DNA from: Bacteroidales bacterium
GTDB taxonomy: Bacteria > Bacteroidota > Bacteroidia > Bacteroidales > Bacteroidaceae
Direction of reading: 5' to 3'
Assembly: GCA_004557035.1 (NCBI GenBank)
Contig: SFFB01000032.1
Span: forward strand, 1 to 20,993
DNA: 20,993 nucleotides
The notes beneath the pieces were generated by a model. That model searched no databases. It saw only the letters and a program-made list of their open reading frames with translations, and was not told the DNA's origin. This document shows, piece after piece, positions 7,901-16,330 of this stretch (its first letter is position 1; each line of letters begins with the position of its first letter). The position numbers were made by a program, and so were the translations under genes.

Positions 7901-10900
7901 AGTTCGTTGGCCCACACCTCGACGCTCTGCATGGTGCGCGAGTTGTTGCGCACACCAATCATGATGGTGCGCACCTCGCCGAGCGACGGGTTGCCCATCA
8001 CGCTGATTTTGTTGTTGGGCTTGGCGGCGTCGTATTCGCTGTAGAGGCTCGTGTAGGAGGCCGTGCCGAGCGAGCGCAGTTTGTTGCGGTTGCTCTTGGC
8101 GGCGGTGAAGAGCGAGAGGTCTATGTCGAGCAGGTTGTCTTCGGGCCACACGGCTATGCGGCCTTCGGTGGTGTTGGCATATTGGCCGTCGGGCGTGACC
8201 TTGAGGGGGATTTCATATTCGTAGAAGTTGCTGCGATAGTCCGAGCCCAGGCGGATGAAGAGGCTCACCTGTCCGTCGTCGAGTTTTTCGCCACCGGCCA
8301 GTCGGTTGGCGTGGGCAAACATCTGTATGTGTTTGTATTTGCGCAGGTCGAGCGAGGTGCGGCGATAGACGGCACGGGCATCGCCTGAGGCCAGATTTTC
8401 GACCGTGAGCGAGAGCGCCTGCTCGTTGTTTTGCAACACCTGTTCCTGTCCCGGGTCGATGACGCGGCTGATGCCCGGCGGAATGACGTAGTTGACCGGC
8501 GTTTTCTCGTTGTTTTCTTCAAAGTTGACGGCCGACACGCTCAGCGAACCGCTCACGTCGGGCACCTCGCCGGTGTAGAGCGCCTGTTCGTAGGGGCGCC
8601 ATTCGCCGTGGACGAGATTGAACGTGGCCAGACGCAGGATGACGGGACGGTCGAAACCGGTCATGAACACGCGCATAAAACGTATGGACGAGAAGTCGCT
8701 GATGCCGCCCTCGCGTTTTTCCCATTGGTCGATGGGGATGCGGAAGAGATACCAGTTGGTGGTGAGTTTGTTGCCGTCGCGCGTGGTGGTGGAGGTTTCG
8801 CGATGGTCCACGATGAAGTTGCGCCCCACGGTCATCTCTTCGGGGGCTATGCGCACGTGGTATTGGAAATATTTCTCATACTCGTTGAGCGTATAGTCCT
8901 GGTTGATGTCTTCGACGTCGGGGGTGGTCTTGTAGGCTGTGCTGTATTTTTCGGGCGACTGCTCGGTGGTGGCCGAGTTGCCGTTGGGGTTGTTGATGCG
9001 CTTGTAGCGCTCGAGTATGGGCGTGGCAGCCGCGTCGAAGTCGGAGCCGCGGAAATAGTGGTAGCGGTCGCCTGAAGGGTCGGCGGCTATGCTGTCGTAA
9101 ACCTCCGGGCGCACGATGCCGCGCACCTGGCTGAGGTATTGGCTGTAGGCCGGATAGTTGGCTTCTTGTTGGCTCGAGAGACCGTTGTAGCCCACATCCT
9201 GCTTCTGTCGCGCACCGCTTGAGGTGTTGAAGGCGTAGGTGATGCTGTTTTGCGTGGGCACGCGGCCCCACACCGTCTCCACGTATTGCGTGGGGTCGTC
9301 GTCGAGCGGCAGACCACTTTCATAAAACTTCTTGCCGTCCTTGAGAATGTCTTCGCTGATTTCGCCGAGGTTGAAATAGAGGTCGCCGCTGAAGGTGGTG
9401 CCGTCTTGTCGTGCCTTGATGAAGGGGTCCATCATCCAAAACTCGATATACTCCACGTTGGCCGTCTCAAAGTCTGACGTTTCGATGCGGCGCATCATAC
9501 CGCCCCAGCGCTTCTCGGGCTGTGTGAGATGGCCGTCGGCGTCGAGGCTCGGGTCGAGGTTGTAGGGGCCGCGCTCGTTGGGGTAGTAGGCCAGATTGAG
9601 CACGTTGATGGTCGAAGCCTCCTTGAAGTTGATTTGCTTGTTGGGGAAGAGTTCGTTTTTATAGATTTCTCTGACGAAGGGGTCGGAGAGCTGGGTGAGG
9701 TCGCTCTTGATGTGTCCCGGCGTGATGGACGACGAGCGGCGTGTGAAGAGCGGGTCGATGTAATACCAGGCCAAGCGTGCACGGTTGTAGCCATAGCGGA
9801 TGTCGTTGGTCAGTTTAGACTCTGCAAACATTGAAGGCACCGAGCAGAGGGTCCATGCCGTCGGTTCGGAAATATCAATGTCGTTTTTAGCGTTTTCAAA
9901 GTCGTCGATATACGAGGCGTTGCCCTGTGAGTCGTTGTTGCCTCCGGCAATGAGTTGGGCAAAATCGGCATTGAAGTTGATGCTCGACGGGGCTGTGCAA
10001 TGCAAGATGGGAAGCTTGTCGAGCACGTTAGTGAGCCATTGGCTCTCTTTTTTCCACGACAAGTTGAGTCCCCAAATGGTGTTGTTGAGCGGTTCGCTGC
10101 CCATGGCCACCTTGGTGGTCAGCGGTTTCTCGCCCAGATGCATCAAAGTACCGCCGATGGTGAAGTCTTTGGAGAAGTCGTATTGCCAGTTGAGTCCCAG
10201 CATTGTCTTGCGTTGCATGCCATAGTTGGTGTTGCTCTCCATGCTCACGTTGATGCTGGTGCCGGCGTCGAGAATGCTCTGGTTGAGAATGGTGACGATA
10301 CCCGAACTGTAGTCCACGCGATAGTCCACGCCTTCGGTAAGCGTCATGCCGCCTGCCGTCACCACTACCGACCCTTGCGGCACATTCATGGCTCCAAGTT
10401 GTATCTCGTTGGTTTTTGATGCTTTATACTGTCCGGTGATGATATATTTGTCTTGCTCGGCAATCTGTTTGGCAATGGTTTTGGTGGAGTCGTAGAGCGC
10501 CTGATAGGTATAGCGTTCGGCTGTTTCGTCGTCTTTGAAATATTTGCGGAGGTTGCTGCCGAACGGTTCCACGACGGGGAAATATATCCGTCCGTTGGTG
10601 GCGTCGATGGTGTAGTCCTCCACATAGTCAAAATAGCCGTTGGGGTTGCGCTTGTTGTTATTGTCTAAGCGGTCAAGCCCCATCAGCGAGAGAATTTTTG
10701 TGTTTTTGAGTTCCGGCTCAGGCAGATAGGCCAGATACACGCCTGTGGTGTCGCTCAATATTTTGACGTCGAGGCGGAATTTGTCTTTCTGTATGTTGGT
10801 GGCTCCGAGCGAATAGACGTTTTTCATCATCAAGTCCCAGTTGCCCATCTCGGGCGTGCAGGCTGTGTTTTTCAATGCCTTGACATAGAGCACAGACTGG

Positions 10901-12405
10901 TTGTCTTTGACGTCGGTCGAGAACTCGCCCACCTGGTATGTCTGTCCGCGGTAGGTGTATTCATAGGCCACACCGAGCACCTGGTCGGTCTGCAACGTTG
11001 ATTTGAGCGACACATAGCCTAATGCGGCGTTGAGTCTGTATTCCGACGCACTGAGCAGGCGTGCCGTTTCGAGTTTTTCGTAGTCTTTTCCACCCTCCAT
11101 GCCGGCGGCGTCGAGCGTGGCGGTGGTTTGTGAGATTTGTCGTGCGCCACTGAGGGGCCCCACCAGTGTGGCGTAAAGCGAGTTGGCGCCGTTGGCCGGT
11201 GTGGTTTCGCTGCCGGGTGTCCACATCGGATTGCTGATATGGTCGTGTTCGCCCAAGTCGGTCAGCGCCACGATGTTGCGTGTGTTGGTGGTTGTTCCTG
11301 TCTTGTTGGTGGTCCAGATTTCGATGCGGTTGATGGTGATGCCCGAGGCCACGTTGGGCAATTGCGACATGGCGGCGTCGTAGTTGTTTCGGAATTGATG
11401 GGCCAGGAAGAAGTGGCGGTTTTCCTCGTAATCGTTAACGTCTATCTCGAAATCAGTGAGTTGTACGCCGCCTTTCGAGCTAACGCTTTGGCTGCTTGAC
11501 TTTTTCTGCGAAACCACCGTTTGCAGTTTGAGTTTTCCGAATTGCAGGTCGGTTCTGACGCCAAAGAGCGCTGAGGCACCGCGCACCAGCGACGAGTTTG
11601 ACGGTAGCGACACGTTGCCGGCCTCAATGAGTTTGATGATTTCGTCTTCTTTGCCTTCGTAGTGCAATTTGATGTCTTGCGTGTCAAAGTTGAACGTGGC
11701 TTCCGAGTTGTAGTTGAAGTCCATGTTCACTTTGTCGCCCACCTTACCATTGACGCTCAAGTTGATTTTTTCGTCAAAATCAAAGCCAAACACGCGGCGG
11801 TTGCGCTCGGCCAGCGAGGGATCGTCGACAAAGCGCGTGTTGGCGCCTATTTTGAGTTCGGCGCTACCTTGTGTCTTAATCCTCACGCCGCCGGGACCGA
11901 ATATTTTGTTGGCCGGTCCGAGGTCAAACTGCATGTCGGTGAAATCAAACTTGTCTTTGCCCTTCTCCTTGAACTCGTCGCTGTTTTTCTGTCGGTAATA
12001 GTGTCGCAGCGAGCGGAGGGTCATCAGTCGGTCATATTCCTCTTTTGTCACGGCAAATGGGGCTTCGAGAAAATAATCCCCCAATTTCGTGCCCAGTCTG
12101 TAGGTGCCGGTCTTCTCGTCATACCAGAAGTCCGTTTTCAGGTTTTCCGGATTTTTCAGGTCGGCACCGGGCTTTTCCGTGTCGTCGGCCGACTGTATCG
12201 TGGTGGAGCTCACCTTGAACCGCGGCTTGACACTGTCGGCCTTCACCTCCGCCATAGCCGAAGAGAGGCCTTCAGCCTTTACTTCTGCCACCGCCGGTGC
12301 CTCTTTGGGCTCAGCAGCCTGCCACACGACAAAACGGCTCGCCCCTGCCGCACTGAGAGTGAGCAGGGCAAGAGAAACGATGGCAGTCAGTGGCTTTTTG
12401 GGCAT
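4984..12405 (-). CDS. sprA: Type IX secretion outer-membrane translocon SprA/Sov
   Basis: This 2473-residue protein matches the size of Flavobacterium SprA and Porphyromonas Sov. The family forms a very large outer-membrane beta-barrel through which T9SS cargo leaves the cell, and in gliding bacteria it also serves surface adhesins. A signal peptide covers about residues 1-22. Characteristic segments are RGASALFGVRTDLQFGKLKL near 275, VPQGSVVVTAGG...EGVDYRVDYSSG near 675-705, and YIDDFENA...ISEPTAWTLCSVP near 832. The rest is rich in amphipathic strands, and the protein ends in a strand-like FGISLRFTLNR. The ATG at 12405 gives a proper signal peptide. ruvA lies 117 bp upstream in the same direction, with an 8-bp repeat array in the gap; I see no consensus promoter there, so read-through from ruvA is plausible. 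Several long plus-strand frames inside it are shadows. Confidence 0.95.
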   Translation of the reverse strand: MPKKPLTAIVSLALLTLSAAGASRFVVWQAAEPKEAPAVAEVKAEGLSSAMAEVKADSVKPRFKVSSTTIQSADDTEKPGADLKNPENLKTDFWYDEKTGTYRLGTKLGDYFLEAPFAVTKEEYDRLMTLRSLRHYYRQKNSDEFKEKGKDKFDFTDMQFDLGPANKIFGPGGVRIKTQGSAELKIGANTRFVDDPSLAERNRRVFGFDFDEKINLSVNGKVGDKVNMDFNYNSEATFNFDTQDIKLHYEGKEDEIIKLIEAGNVSLPSNSSLVRGASALFGVRTDLQFGKLKLQTVVSQKKSSSQSVSSKGGVQLTDFEIDVNDYEENRHFFLAHQFRNNYDAAMSQLPNVASGITINRIEIWTTNKTGTTTNTRNIVALTDLGEHDHISNPMWTPGSETTPANGANSLYATLVGPLSGARQISQTTATLDAAGMEGGKDYEKLETARLLSASEYRLNAALGYVSLKSTLQTDQVLGVAYEYTYRGQTYQVGEFSTDVKDNQSVLYVKALKNTACTPEMGNWDLMMKNVYSLGATNIQKDKFRLDVKILSDTTGVYLAYLPEPELKNTKILSLMGLDRLDNNNKRNPNGYFDYVEDYTIDATNGRIYFPVVEPFGSNLRKYFKDDETAERYTYQALYDSTKTIAKQIAEQDKYIITGQYKASKTNEIQLGAMNVPQGSVVVTAGGMTLTEGVDYRVDYSSGIVTILNQSILDAGTSINVSMESNTNYGMQRKTMLGLNWQYDFSKDFTIGGTLMHLGEKPLTTKVAMGSEPLNNTIWGLNLSWKKESQWLTNVLDKLPILHCTAPSSINFNADFAQLIAGGNNDSQGNASYIDDFENAKNDIDISEPTAWTLCSVPSMFAESKLTNDIRYGYNRARLAWYYIDPLFTRRSSSITPGHIKSDLTQLSDPFVREIYKNELFPNKQINFKEASTINVLNLAYYPNERGPYNLDPSLDADGHLTQPEKRWGGMMRRIETSDFETANVEYIEFWMMDPFIKARQDGTTFSGDLYFNLGEISEDILKDGKKFYESGLPLDDDPTQYVETVWGRVPTQNSITYAFNTSSGARQKQDVGYNGLSSQQEANYPAYSQYLSQVRGIVRPEVYDSIAADPSGDRYHYFRGSDFDAAATPILERYKRINNPNGNSATTEQSPEKYSTAYKTTPDVEDINQDYTLNEYEKYFQYHVRIAPEEMTVGRNFIVDHRETSTTTRDGNKLTTNWYLFRIPIDQWEKREGGISDFSSIRFMRVFMTGFDRPVILRLATFNLVHGEWRPYEQALYTGEVPDVSGSLSVSAVNFEENNEKTPVNYVIPPGISRVIDPGQEQVLQNNEQALSLTVENLASGDARAVYRRTSLDLRKYKHIQMFAHANRLAGGEKLDDGQVSLFIRLGSDYRSNFYEYEIPLKVTPDGQYANTTEGRIAVWPEDNLLDIDLSLFTAAKSNRNKLRSLGTASYTSLYSEYDAAKPNNKISVMGNPSLGEVRTIMIGVRNNSRTMQSVEVWANELRLQQFSNKGGWAAQGKLSLQLSDVATIGLSGHVETEGFGGLEESVSQRRDDNLYQYSVTTSVNAGRFLPDAVKLKAPLYYSYSKERTSPRYNPLDTDMELDEALDALQTEAEKDSLRHIADKVVINKNFSLSGVRFDIATKRHPMPYDPANFSFSYAYSSRHTTGETTAWEKDEMRKWSFNYNYTPVYKAFEPFKKMKSKSKWLKLVKELNFNYLPQNVAFNSDLVHNYYELQERDMENLDNTSLPISFSSDYTWRRNFTLRWDLTKSLHMSFESGTSAEIEQPYTVVNKDLYPDRYTAWKDSVRTSIFNMGTPLDYRQSFDASWQLPLNKLPIFDWVTADAKYASTYTWTRGAEFDDGSSGGNNIANSRTVSGNVKLKLETLYNHVPFLKEANKRFSSSSSSNKKTKPKNFEREITLKADTTTLVKHNLKNKRVKVVALRRDGTRYALRSKVVDQNQLLILTQDTAQIKLVITPLKRKEDQGWYKALQFTARTLMMVRNVSVSYNNKFNMSIPGFLPRIGDYFGQRSAGRLQPGLDFAFGFTDESYIRKAADRGWLLMTDSITTPATTNLNEDLQIRATVEPIKDLKIDLTASRTVNKTRSIQYMFDGMPFTQSGSFNMTTISIGTAFESTGTPESGYKSKSFDRFVASLDDYRQRVENQYIGAPYPATSSLAGQTFDPANGTIDKFSADVMIPAFLNTYTSGGDGLSFFPSLGKLLPNWSVAYTGLSRLKALKKTFRNITLRHGYKSVYSVGSYSSYRAYNAFMGGLGFITDVTTGNPVPSCPYDISTVSINESFSPLFGIDMTFKNNITAKAEYRRTRVLTLSMSAMQITETRSNDLVFGAGYKITGLNLFAPKRTVKAKKRGSKRAQEEQEQKRTNATGFSNDLNVRFDISFRNQSALNRDILTTLSQATSGNKAVQVSFSADYTLSRLVTLTAYYDRQMNKPLLTTSSYPTTTQDFGISLRFTLNR

Positions 12406-12453
12406 CAGAAGAAGTTAAGGCTGGCTTTTGTGTATATAATATATAGGAGTGTG

Positions 12454-12517
12454 GACTTTTTGTCTCTTAGACTTTTTGTCTCTTAGACTTTTTGACTCTT
12501 AGACTTTTTGTCTCTTA
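12454..12517. repeat. Array of eight 8-bp units (four 16-bp repeats) in the ruvA-sprA gap
   Basis: GACTTTTTGTCTCTTA is repeated four times head to tail with exact 16-bp spacing (12454, 12470, 12486, 12502); the third copy has one change (GACTCTTA in its second half). Each 16-mer is two octamers of the same family. The array lies 5 bp after the ruvA stop codon, inside the probable sprA leader. Its role is unknown. Confidence 0.85.
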
Positions 12518-12522
12518 GTCTC

Positions 12523-13128
12523 TCAAAGCAACTTGAGTGCCTGTTTGATGATTTGCTCCACGGGGCAGTCGGGTTGGTCTTTGACAATCTGTCGCACCAC
12601 CTTGCTGCCGGCAGCCGGCGGGAAGCCCAACATCGTCAGAGCGGCCACGGCCTCTTCCATCCGTTCACGGGAGGCTGAGGTGAGCGTTTCGCCCGTTTTC
12701 TGAGTTGTGGCGTCGGCAGTGCCGAAGTCGAGAGCCATTTTGTCTTTCAGCTCTACGACGATGCGCTGCGCCGCTTTGGGACCAATGCCCTTGACACTCT
12801 TGATCATCTTGACGTCTTCACTGCGAATGATGTCGGCAAATTCTGTCGGAGTGAAGGCTGAGAGCACCATGCGCGCCGTCTGTCCGCCTATGCCCGAGAT
12901 GCCGATGAGCAAGTCGAAGAGTTGTCTTTCTGATTTTGTGGCGAAGCCGTAGAGCAAGTGGGCATCTTCGCGAATGACTTCATAAGCAAAGAGTCTCACT
13001 TCTCTTTTACCCTGCAGGGCTGTATAGGTGTTGAGCGAGATGAGCATTTCGTAGCCCACGCCACCGGCCTCGACAATGGCCGAGGTGGGAGAGAGCTCAT
13101 CCAATATGCCGCGGATGTATTCTATCAT
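12523..13128 (-). CDS. ruvA: Holliday junction branch-migration subunit RuvA
   Basis: RuvA binds four-way DNA junctions as a tetramer and loads the RuvB motor during recombinational repair. The 201-residue length is normal. It opens MIEYIRGILDELSPTSAIVE, the expected N-terminal OB-fold start, with VGYEM in the next strand. Two helix-hairpin-helix motifs are visible: LIGISGIGGQTA at about 74-85 and IKSVKGIGPKAAQRIVVELK at about 109-128. The C-terminal RuvB-binding domain is at about 154-201 (MEEAVAALTMLGFPPAA). It lies 63 bp after dnaB and before sprA on the same strand. ruvB is not in this window. Confidence 0.96.
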   Translation of the reverse strand: MIEYIRGILDELSPTSAIVEAGGVGYEMLISLNTYTALQGKREVRLFAYEVIREDAHLLYGFATKSERQLFDLLIGISGIGGQTARMVLSAFTPTEFADIIRSEDVKMIKSVKGIGPKAAQRIVVELKDKMALDFGTADATTQKTGETLTSASRERMEEAVAALTMLGFPPAAGSKVVRQIVKDQPDCPVEQIIKQALKLL

Positions 13129-13150
13129 AACTTATAATTAACGGAAGAAA

Positions 13151-13166
13151 ACACAAGATATTGTGT
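13151..13166. other. 16-bp inverted repeat between dnaB and ruvA
   Basis: ACACAA and TTGTGT flank GATA. On the minus strand the stem is followed by TTTTC, so it could be a weak attenuator after dnaB or a protein-binding palindrome. The stem is only 6 bp and AT-rich. Confidence 0.3.
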
Positions 13167-13191
13167 GGGAGGATAAGACCTCACGACTTTT

Positions 13192-14772
13192 TCAGAACGG
13201 TATTTCGCCGGCGGGAGGTGCAAAAGGAAAGTCGTTGTCGGCAGGAGGTGGTGGAAAACTCTCTTGACCACTGCCCATAGGGCCTGCCGGCGCTGACATT
13301 CGGCCACCCATGCCGGCCTGTTCTTCTCCCGGCATCGGTACCACGGCATCGTCGTCGATGTTTTGGAAACGGGCATACTGGCCTTTGAAGGTCAACAACA
13401 CATCGCCCACGGCACCGTTACGGTGCTTGGCAATGATGATTTCGGCCTTTCCGCGCACGTCGCGCTCGTGTTCGTCCTTATAAATGTGGTAGTATTCCGG
13501 GCGGTGGATGAACACCACCATATCGGCATCCTGTTCAATGGCGCCGGACTCGCGAAGGTCTGACAACTGCGGACGTTTGCCCTCGTTGCCTTCACGGGCT
13601 TCCACACCACGGTTGAGCTGTGAGAGGGCAATGATGGGGATGTTGAGCTCTTTGGCCAGTCCTTTGAGCGAGCGGCTGATCATAGACACCTCCTCCTGTC
13701 GGCTGCCAAAGCGCATACCCGAGGCGTTCATCAGCTGCAGGTAGTCAATCATGATGACGCCGATGTTGTGCTCTTTCTTCAGTCGTCTGGCCTTGGTGCG
13801 CAACTCGGAGACAGAGAGTGAAGGCGTGTCGTCGAGAAAGAGGGGAGCACCGTAGAGGTCTTTTATCCTGTGGTCCAGCTGTCCCCATTCGTAGGGCGCG
13901 AGTTGTCCGCTCTTGATTTTTTCGCCCGTAATCTCACACACGTTGACAATGAGACGGTTGACGAGCTGCACGTTGGACATTTCGAGCGAGAAGAAGGCCA
14001 AGGGGACTTTCTGGTCCACGGCAATATTCTTGGCCATACTCAGCGCAAAGGCCGTCTTACCCATGGCCGGACGTGCGGCAAGGATGATGAGGTCGGAGTT
14101 TTGCCATCCGCTGGTCATGGCGTCGAGTTTGTGGAACCCGCTGGCAATGCCGCTCAGGCCGTCGCTGCTCTTGGCGGCATTCTGCAACAGACTGTAGGCT
14201 TCGTTGATGACGGGGTCTATCTGTGTATAGTCTTTCTTGAGATTTTGTTGTGAGAGTTCAAAGAGTTTGGCTTCGGCCTCCTGCATCAAGTCGTCCACGT
14301 CTTGTGTGGCGTCGAAAGCCTTGGTCTGTATGCCGCTGGTGTAGGTGATGAGTTCACGGGCCATGTATTTTTGGGCGATGATGCGTGCGTGATACTCAAT
14401 ATGAGCCGACGAGGCCACCATACCGCTCAATTGGGTGATGTAGAAGGCACCGCCGGCATTTTCGAGTTCGCCCGTCCGGCGCAGCTCCTCGGTGACGGTC
14501 AGCAAGTCGACGGGTTTCTGCTGGATGTTGAGAGCCTGTATGGCCTCATAGATTTTTTGATGCTTGGGCTCGTAAAAAGACTTCGGCTTCAAGATTTCGC
14601 TCACCATAGAGAAGGCGTCTTTCTCTACGAGCAAGGCACCGATGACGGCTTTCTCCAGTTCGGGAGCCTGAGGTTGCAGATGACCGAAACCGTCGGTGGC
14701 CGGTGTGTTGTCTTGGCGGTTGCCGCCGGTGGCTTTGCGTGTGTGGCGTGTATAAGTGTTGGGTTCTGGCAT
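13192..14772 (-). CDS. dnaB: Replicative DNA helicase DnaB
   Basis: DnaB is the hexameric ATP-driven helicase of the replication fork. This 526-residue copy has the N-terminal primase-interacting domain (about 35-145, starting APELEKAVIGALLVE) and the RecA-like motor domain. The Walker A motif is ARPAMGKTA at 233-241, the catalytic Glu is in SLEMS (E264), the Walker B is VIMIDYLQLM at about 339-348, and SQLNRGVEAR with the RESGAIEQDAD segment lies at about 384-417. No intein is present. After about residue 478 there is a low-complexity Gly/Pro/Met tail ending PFAPPAGEIPF, beyond the usual end of the family and likely disordered. The start at 14772 is an ATG. A C8 tract lies 10-17 bp before it in the 26-bp gap to the upstream gene. 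Confidence 0.97.
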   Translation of the reverse strand: MPEPNTYTRHTRKATGGNRQDNTPATDGFGHLQPQAPELEKAVIGALLVEKDAFSMVSEILKPKSFYEPKHQKIYEAIQALNIQQKPVDLLTVTEELRRTGELENAGGAFYITQLSGMVASSAHIEYHARIIAQKYMARELITYTSGIQTKAFDATQDVDDLMQEAEAKLFELSQQNLKKDYTQIDPVINEAYSLLQNAAKSSDGLSGIASGFHKLDAMTSGWQNSDLIILAARPAMGKTAFALSMAKNIAVDQKVPLAFFSLEMSNVQLVNRLIVNVCEITGEKIKSGQLAPYEWGQLDHRIKDLYGAPLFLDDTPSLSVSELRTKARRLKKEHNIGVIMIDYLQLMNASGMRFGSRQEEVSMISRSLKGLAKELNIPIIALSQLNRGVEAREGNEGKRPQLSDLRESGAIEQDADMVVFIHRPEYYHIYKDEHERDVRGKAEIIIAKHRNGAVGDVLLTFKGQYARFQNIDDDAVVPMPGEEQAGMGGRMSAPAGPMGSGQESFPPPPADNDFPFAPPAGEIPF

Positions 14773-14781
14773 AAGATAAGA

Positions 14782-14789
14782 GGGGGGGG
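14782..14789. other. G8/C8 homopolymer in the dnaB leader
   Basis: Eight G on the plus strand (C on the coding strand) lie 10-17 bp before the dnaB start codon. The tract is in the 26-bp gap after the lipoprotein gene, not inside a reading frame, so slippage would change leader spacing only. Confidence 0.5.
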
Positions 14790-14798
14790 AGGATGGGG

Positions 14799-16313
14799 TT
14801 ATTGTTCGTTTTCTTCTGGTTGAGCTTCATAGCAGCCTATGTCGCTCTTGCCGTCGGCTGTGCGGTCGCGGCCAAGGAGGTCGCGGGGATAGGTGGCGAG
14901 GGTGGTGGCGTAGTCGGCTTGGCCCACAGCTTGCGATTTCGGATTGAGGGTGAAGGGAAACTCCAGCGTTTTGAGGTTGAAGCCGGGCGTGAAATTGTCT
15001 TCGCGCCACACCTCATTGGGCTTCTTGTCATTATCCCACAGACAATTCCTGATACGCTCGTCTTCAACCTCGGGCGTGTTGATCAAGCAGTTGACAAATT
15101 CAAACTCAAAGGCATCGTCTTGATAACGTTCCGAGGCTTGCCCCATTATTTCATCGTCAGAATAGCCCGTGATGAGGCAGTTGGTGAATGAGGCTTTAAG
15201 CAGCGGATGGCGCACATCGCCCAAGCTGTTGGAATAGGCCAGAGCCACGCCACGACCACCTTGGAAGAGATAGAAGTTGGCTATGGTGCAGTGCACGAAT
15301 TCGTGATGCCCGCCCACAAGGGTGACACAGTTGCCGCCGGCGTTGGTAATCTGGCAGTTGCCCACAAAGAGCCGGCAGTCGGTGGCTTGGAGACAATCGC
15401 CCGAGACGTTGTGAACAATGGAGTTTTCGAGTCGCAGCTTCTCGCGGTCTGTATCGGCCGAGTCGCATCTGATGCCAAATGTGCCACTATGGATGTCGGC
15501 ATGGTTGATGCGGTTGCCATAGCTGGACGAAGCGATGACGATGCCGCCCCACTGATTGGGGATGCGGTCGTAGGGCTGGTTGGAAAACATATAGCCCAGG
15601 CGGTCGCCGCGCATTGTGATTTTTTGTTCGGCAGTGCCTTCAGCCACCAGTCGGCCGCGCACGATGAGTTGGCTTTCGGGATGGAAATAGAGGCGTGTGC
15701 CGGGAGCGAGTGTGAGGGTGATGCCTTCGGCCACGACGAGACTGTCGGTGACAATGTAGGGGCGCCGTGCCGAGAGCAGGGTGTCGGCAGTGAGGGTGTG
15801 GAGATCGAGGCGAATGACATCTTGGGCATAGGCCGACAACACCACACTACTGCTGGAGCCGCCTTCGGTATCAAAGACCAGTTGGTCTTCGTGAGATATG
15901 GGCTGGTCGGTGTCTGCGGCCGGTGCAGTGGCATTGACAAACACTCTCAGACTGTCTTCCGCCCCCACTTCGATTCCGGCCTCCGCCCCCACCGAACCGC
16001 CTTCGACAAACACCCCGTCCACATTCACCATAAAGATGGAATGGCTGCCATTCTTCAGATAGACACGGCTCAGCCTTATGGCCTTTTTTGAGGGGTTGTA
16101 GACGTTGAAGGTGTAGGTGTTGGTGGTTTGGGCACTGATGATGGTGTCGAGGCTCAGCGTGTCAATCGACGGAATGAGCCGGTCGGTGGCAGACATACTG
16201 TAATCGTCGTCGTTCATACAGCCACACAGGGCGTACAACGTCAAAAAGCCGCTCCACAGCAAAATGTGGGGCAGCTTCTTTATAAATGAAATGATGGGGT
16301 GTGTCATGGCCAT
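14799..16313 (-). CDS. Beta-helix lipoprotein
   Basis: This is a probable outer-membrane lipoprotein of about 504 residues. A hydrophobic N-terminus ends in a lipobox-like LCGC, with the lipidated Cys at about residue 32, followed by MNDDDY. Next comes an Ig-like segment of the type LDTIISAQTTNTYTFNVYNPSKKAIRLSRVYLKNGS (about residues 56-90), which recurs in Bacteroidales beta-helix lipoproteins. From about 180 to 430 there are turns with repeated Asn/Cys ladders (xNSIVHNVSGDCLQATDCR, NCQITNAGGNCV), a right-handed parallel beta-helix. The C-terminus has DLLGRDRTADGKSDIGCYE, a common end of such proteins. The ligand or substrate is not known. A TTG at 16319 is in frame, but the ATG codons at 16313 or 16307 are more likely starts. 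It lies between pepD and dnaB on the same strand. Confidence 0.82.
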   Translation of the reverse strand: MAMTHPIISFIKKLPHILLWSGFLTLYALCGCMNDDDYSMSATDRLIPSIDTLSLDTIISAQTTNTYTFNVYNPSKKAIRLSRVYLKNGSHSIFMVNVDGVFVEGGSVGAEAGIEVGAEDSLRVFVNATAPAADTDQPISHEDQLVFDTEGGSSSSVVLSAYAQDVIRLDLHTLTADTLLSARRPYIVTDSLVVAEGITLTLAPGTRLYFHPESQLIVRGRLVAEGTAEQKITMRGDRLGYMFSNQPYDRIPNQWGGIVIASSSYGNRINHADIHSGTFGIRCDSADTDREKLRLENSIVHNVSGDCLQATDCRLFVGNCQITNAGGNCVTLVGGHHEFVHCTIANFYLFQGGRGVALAYSNSLGDVRHPLLKASFTNCLITGYSDDEIMGQASERYQDDAFEFEFVNCLINTPEVEDERIRNCLWDNDKKPNEVWREDNFTPGFNLKTLEFPFTLNPKSQAVGQADYATTLATYPRDLLGRDRTADGKSDIGCYEAQPEENEQ

Positions 16314-16330
16314 CGGCAATGCTTTTTGTA

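Noticed and set aside
12454..12517. CRISPR-like array
   Set aside because: The units are 8 or 16 bp with no unique spacers and no cas genes nearby; they are simple phased repeats. The same holds for 16331-16410.
16317..16319. TTG at 16319 as the start of the beta-helix lipoprotein
   Set aside because: ATG codons at 16313 and 16307 give the same signal peptide and lipobox and are more usual starts.
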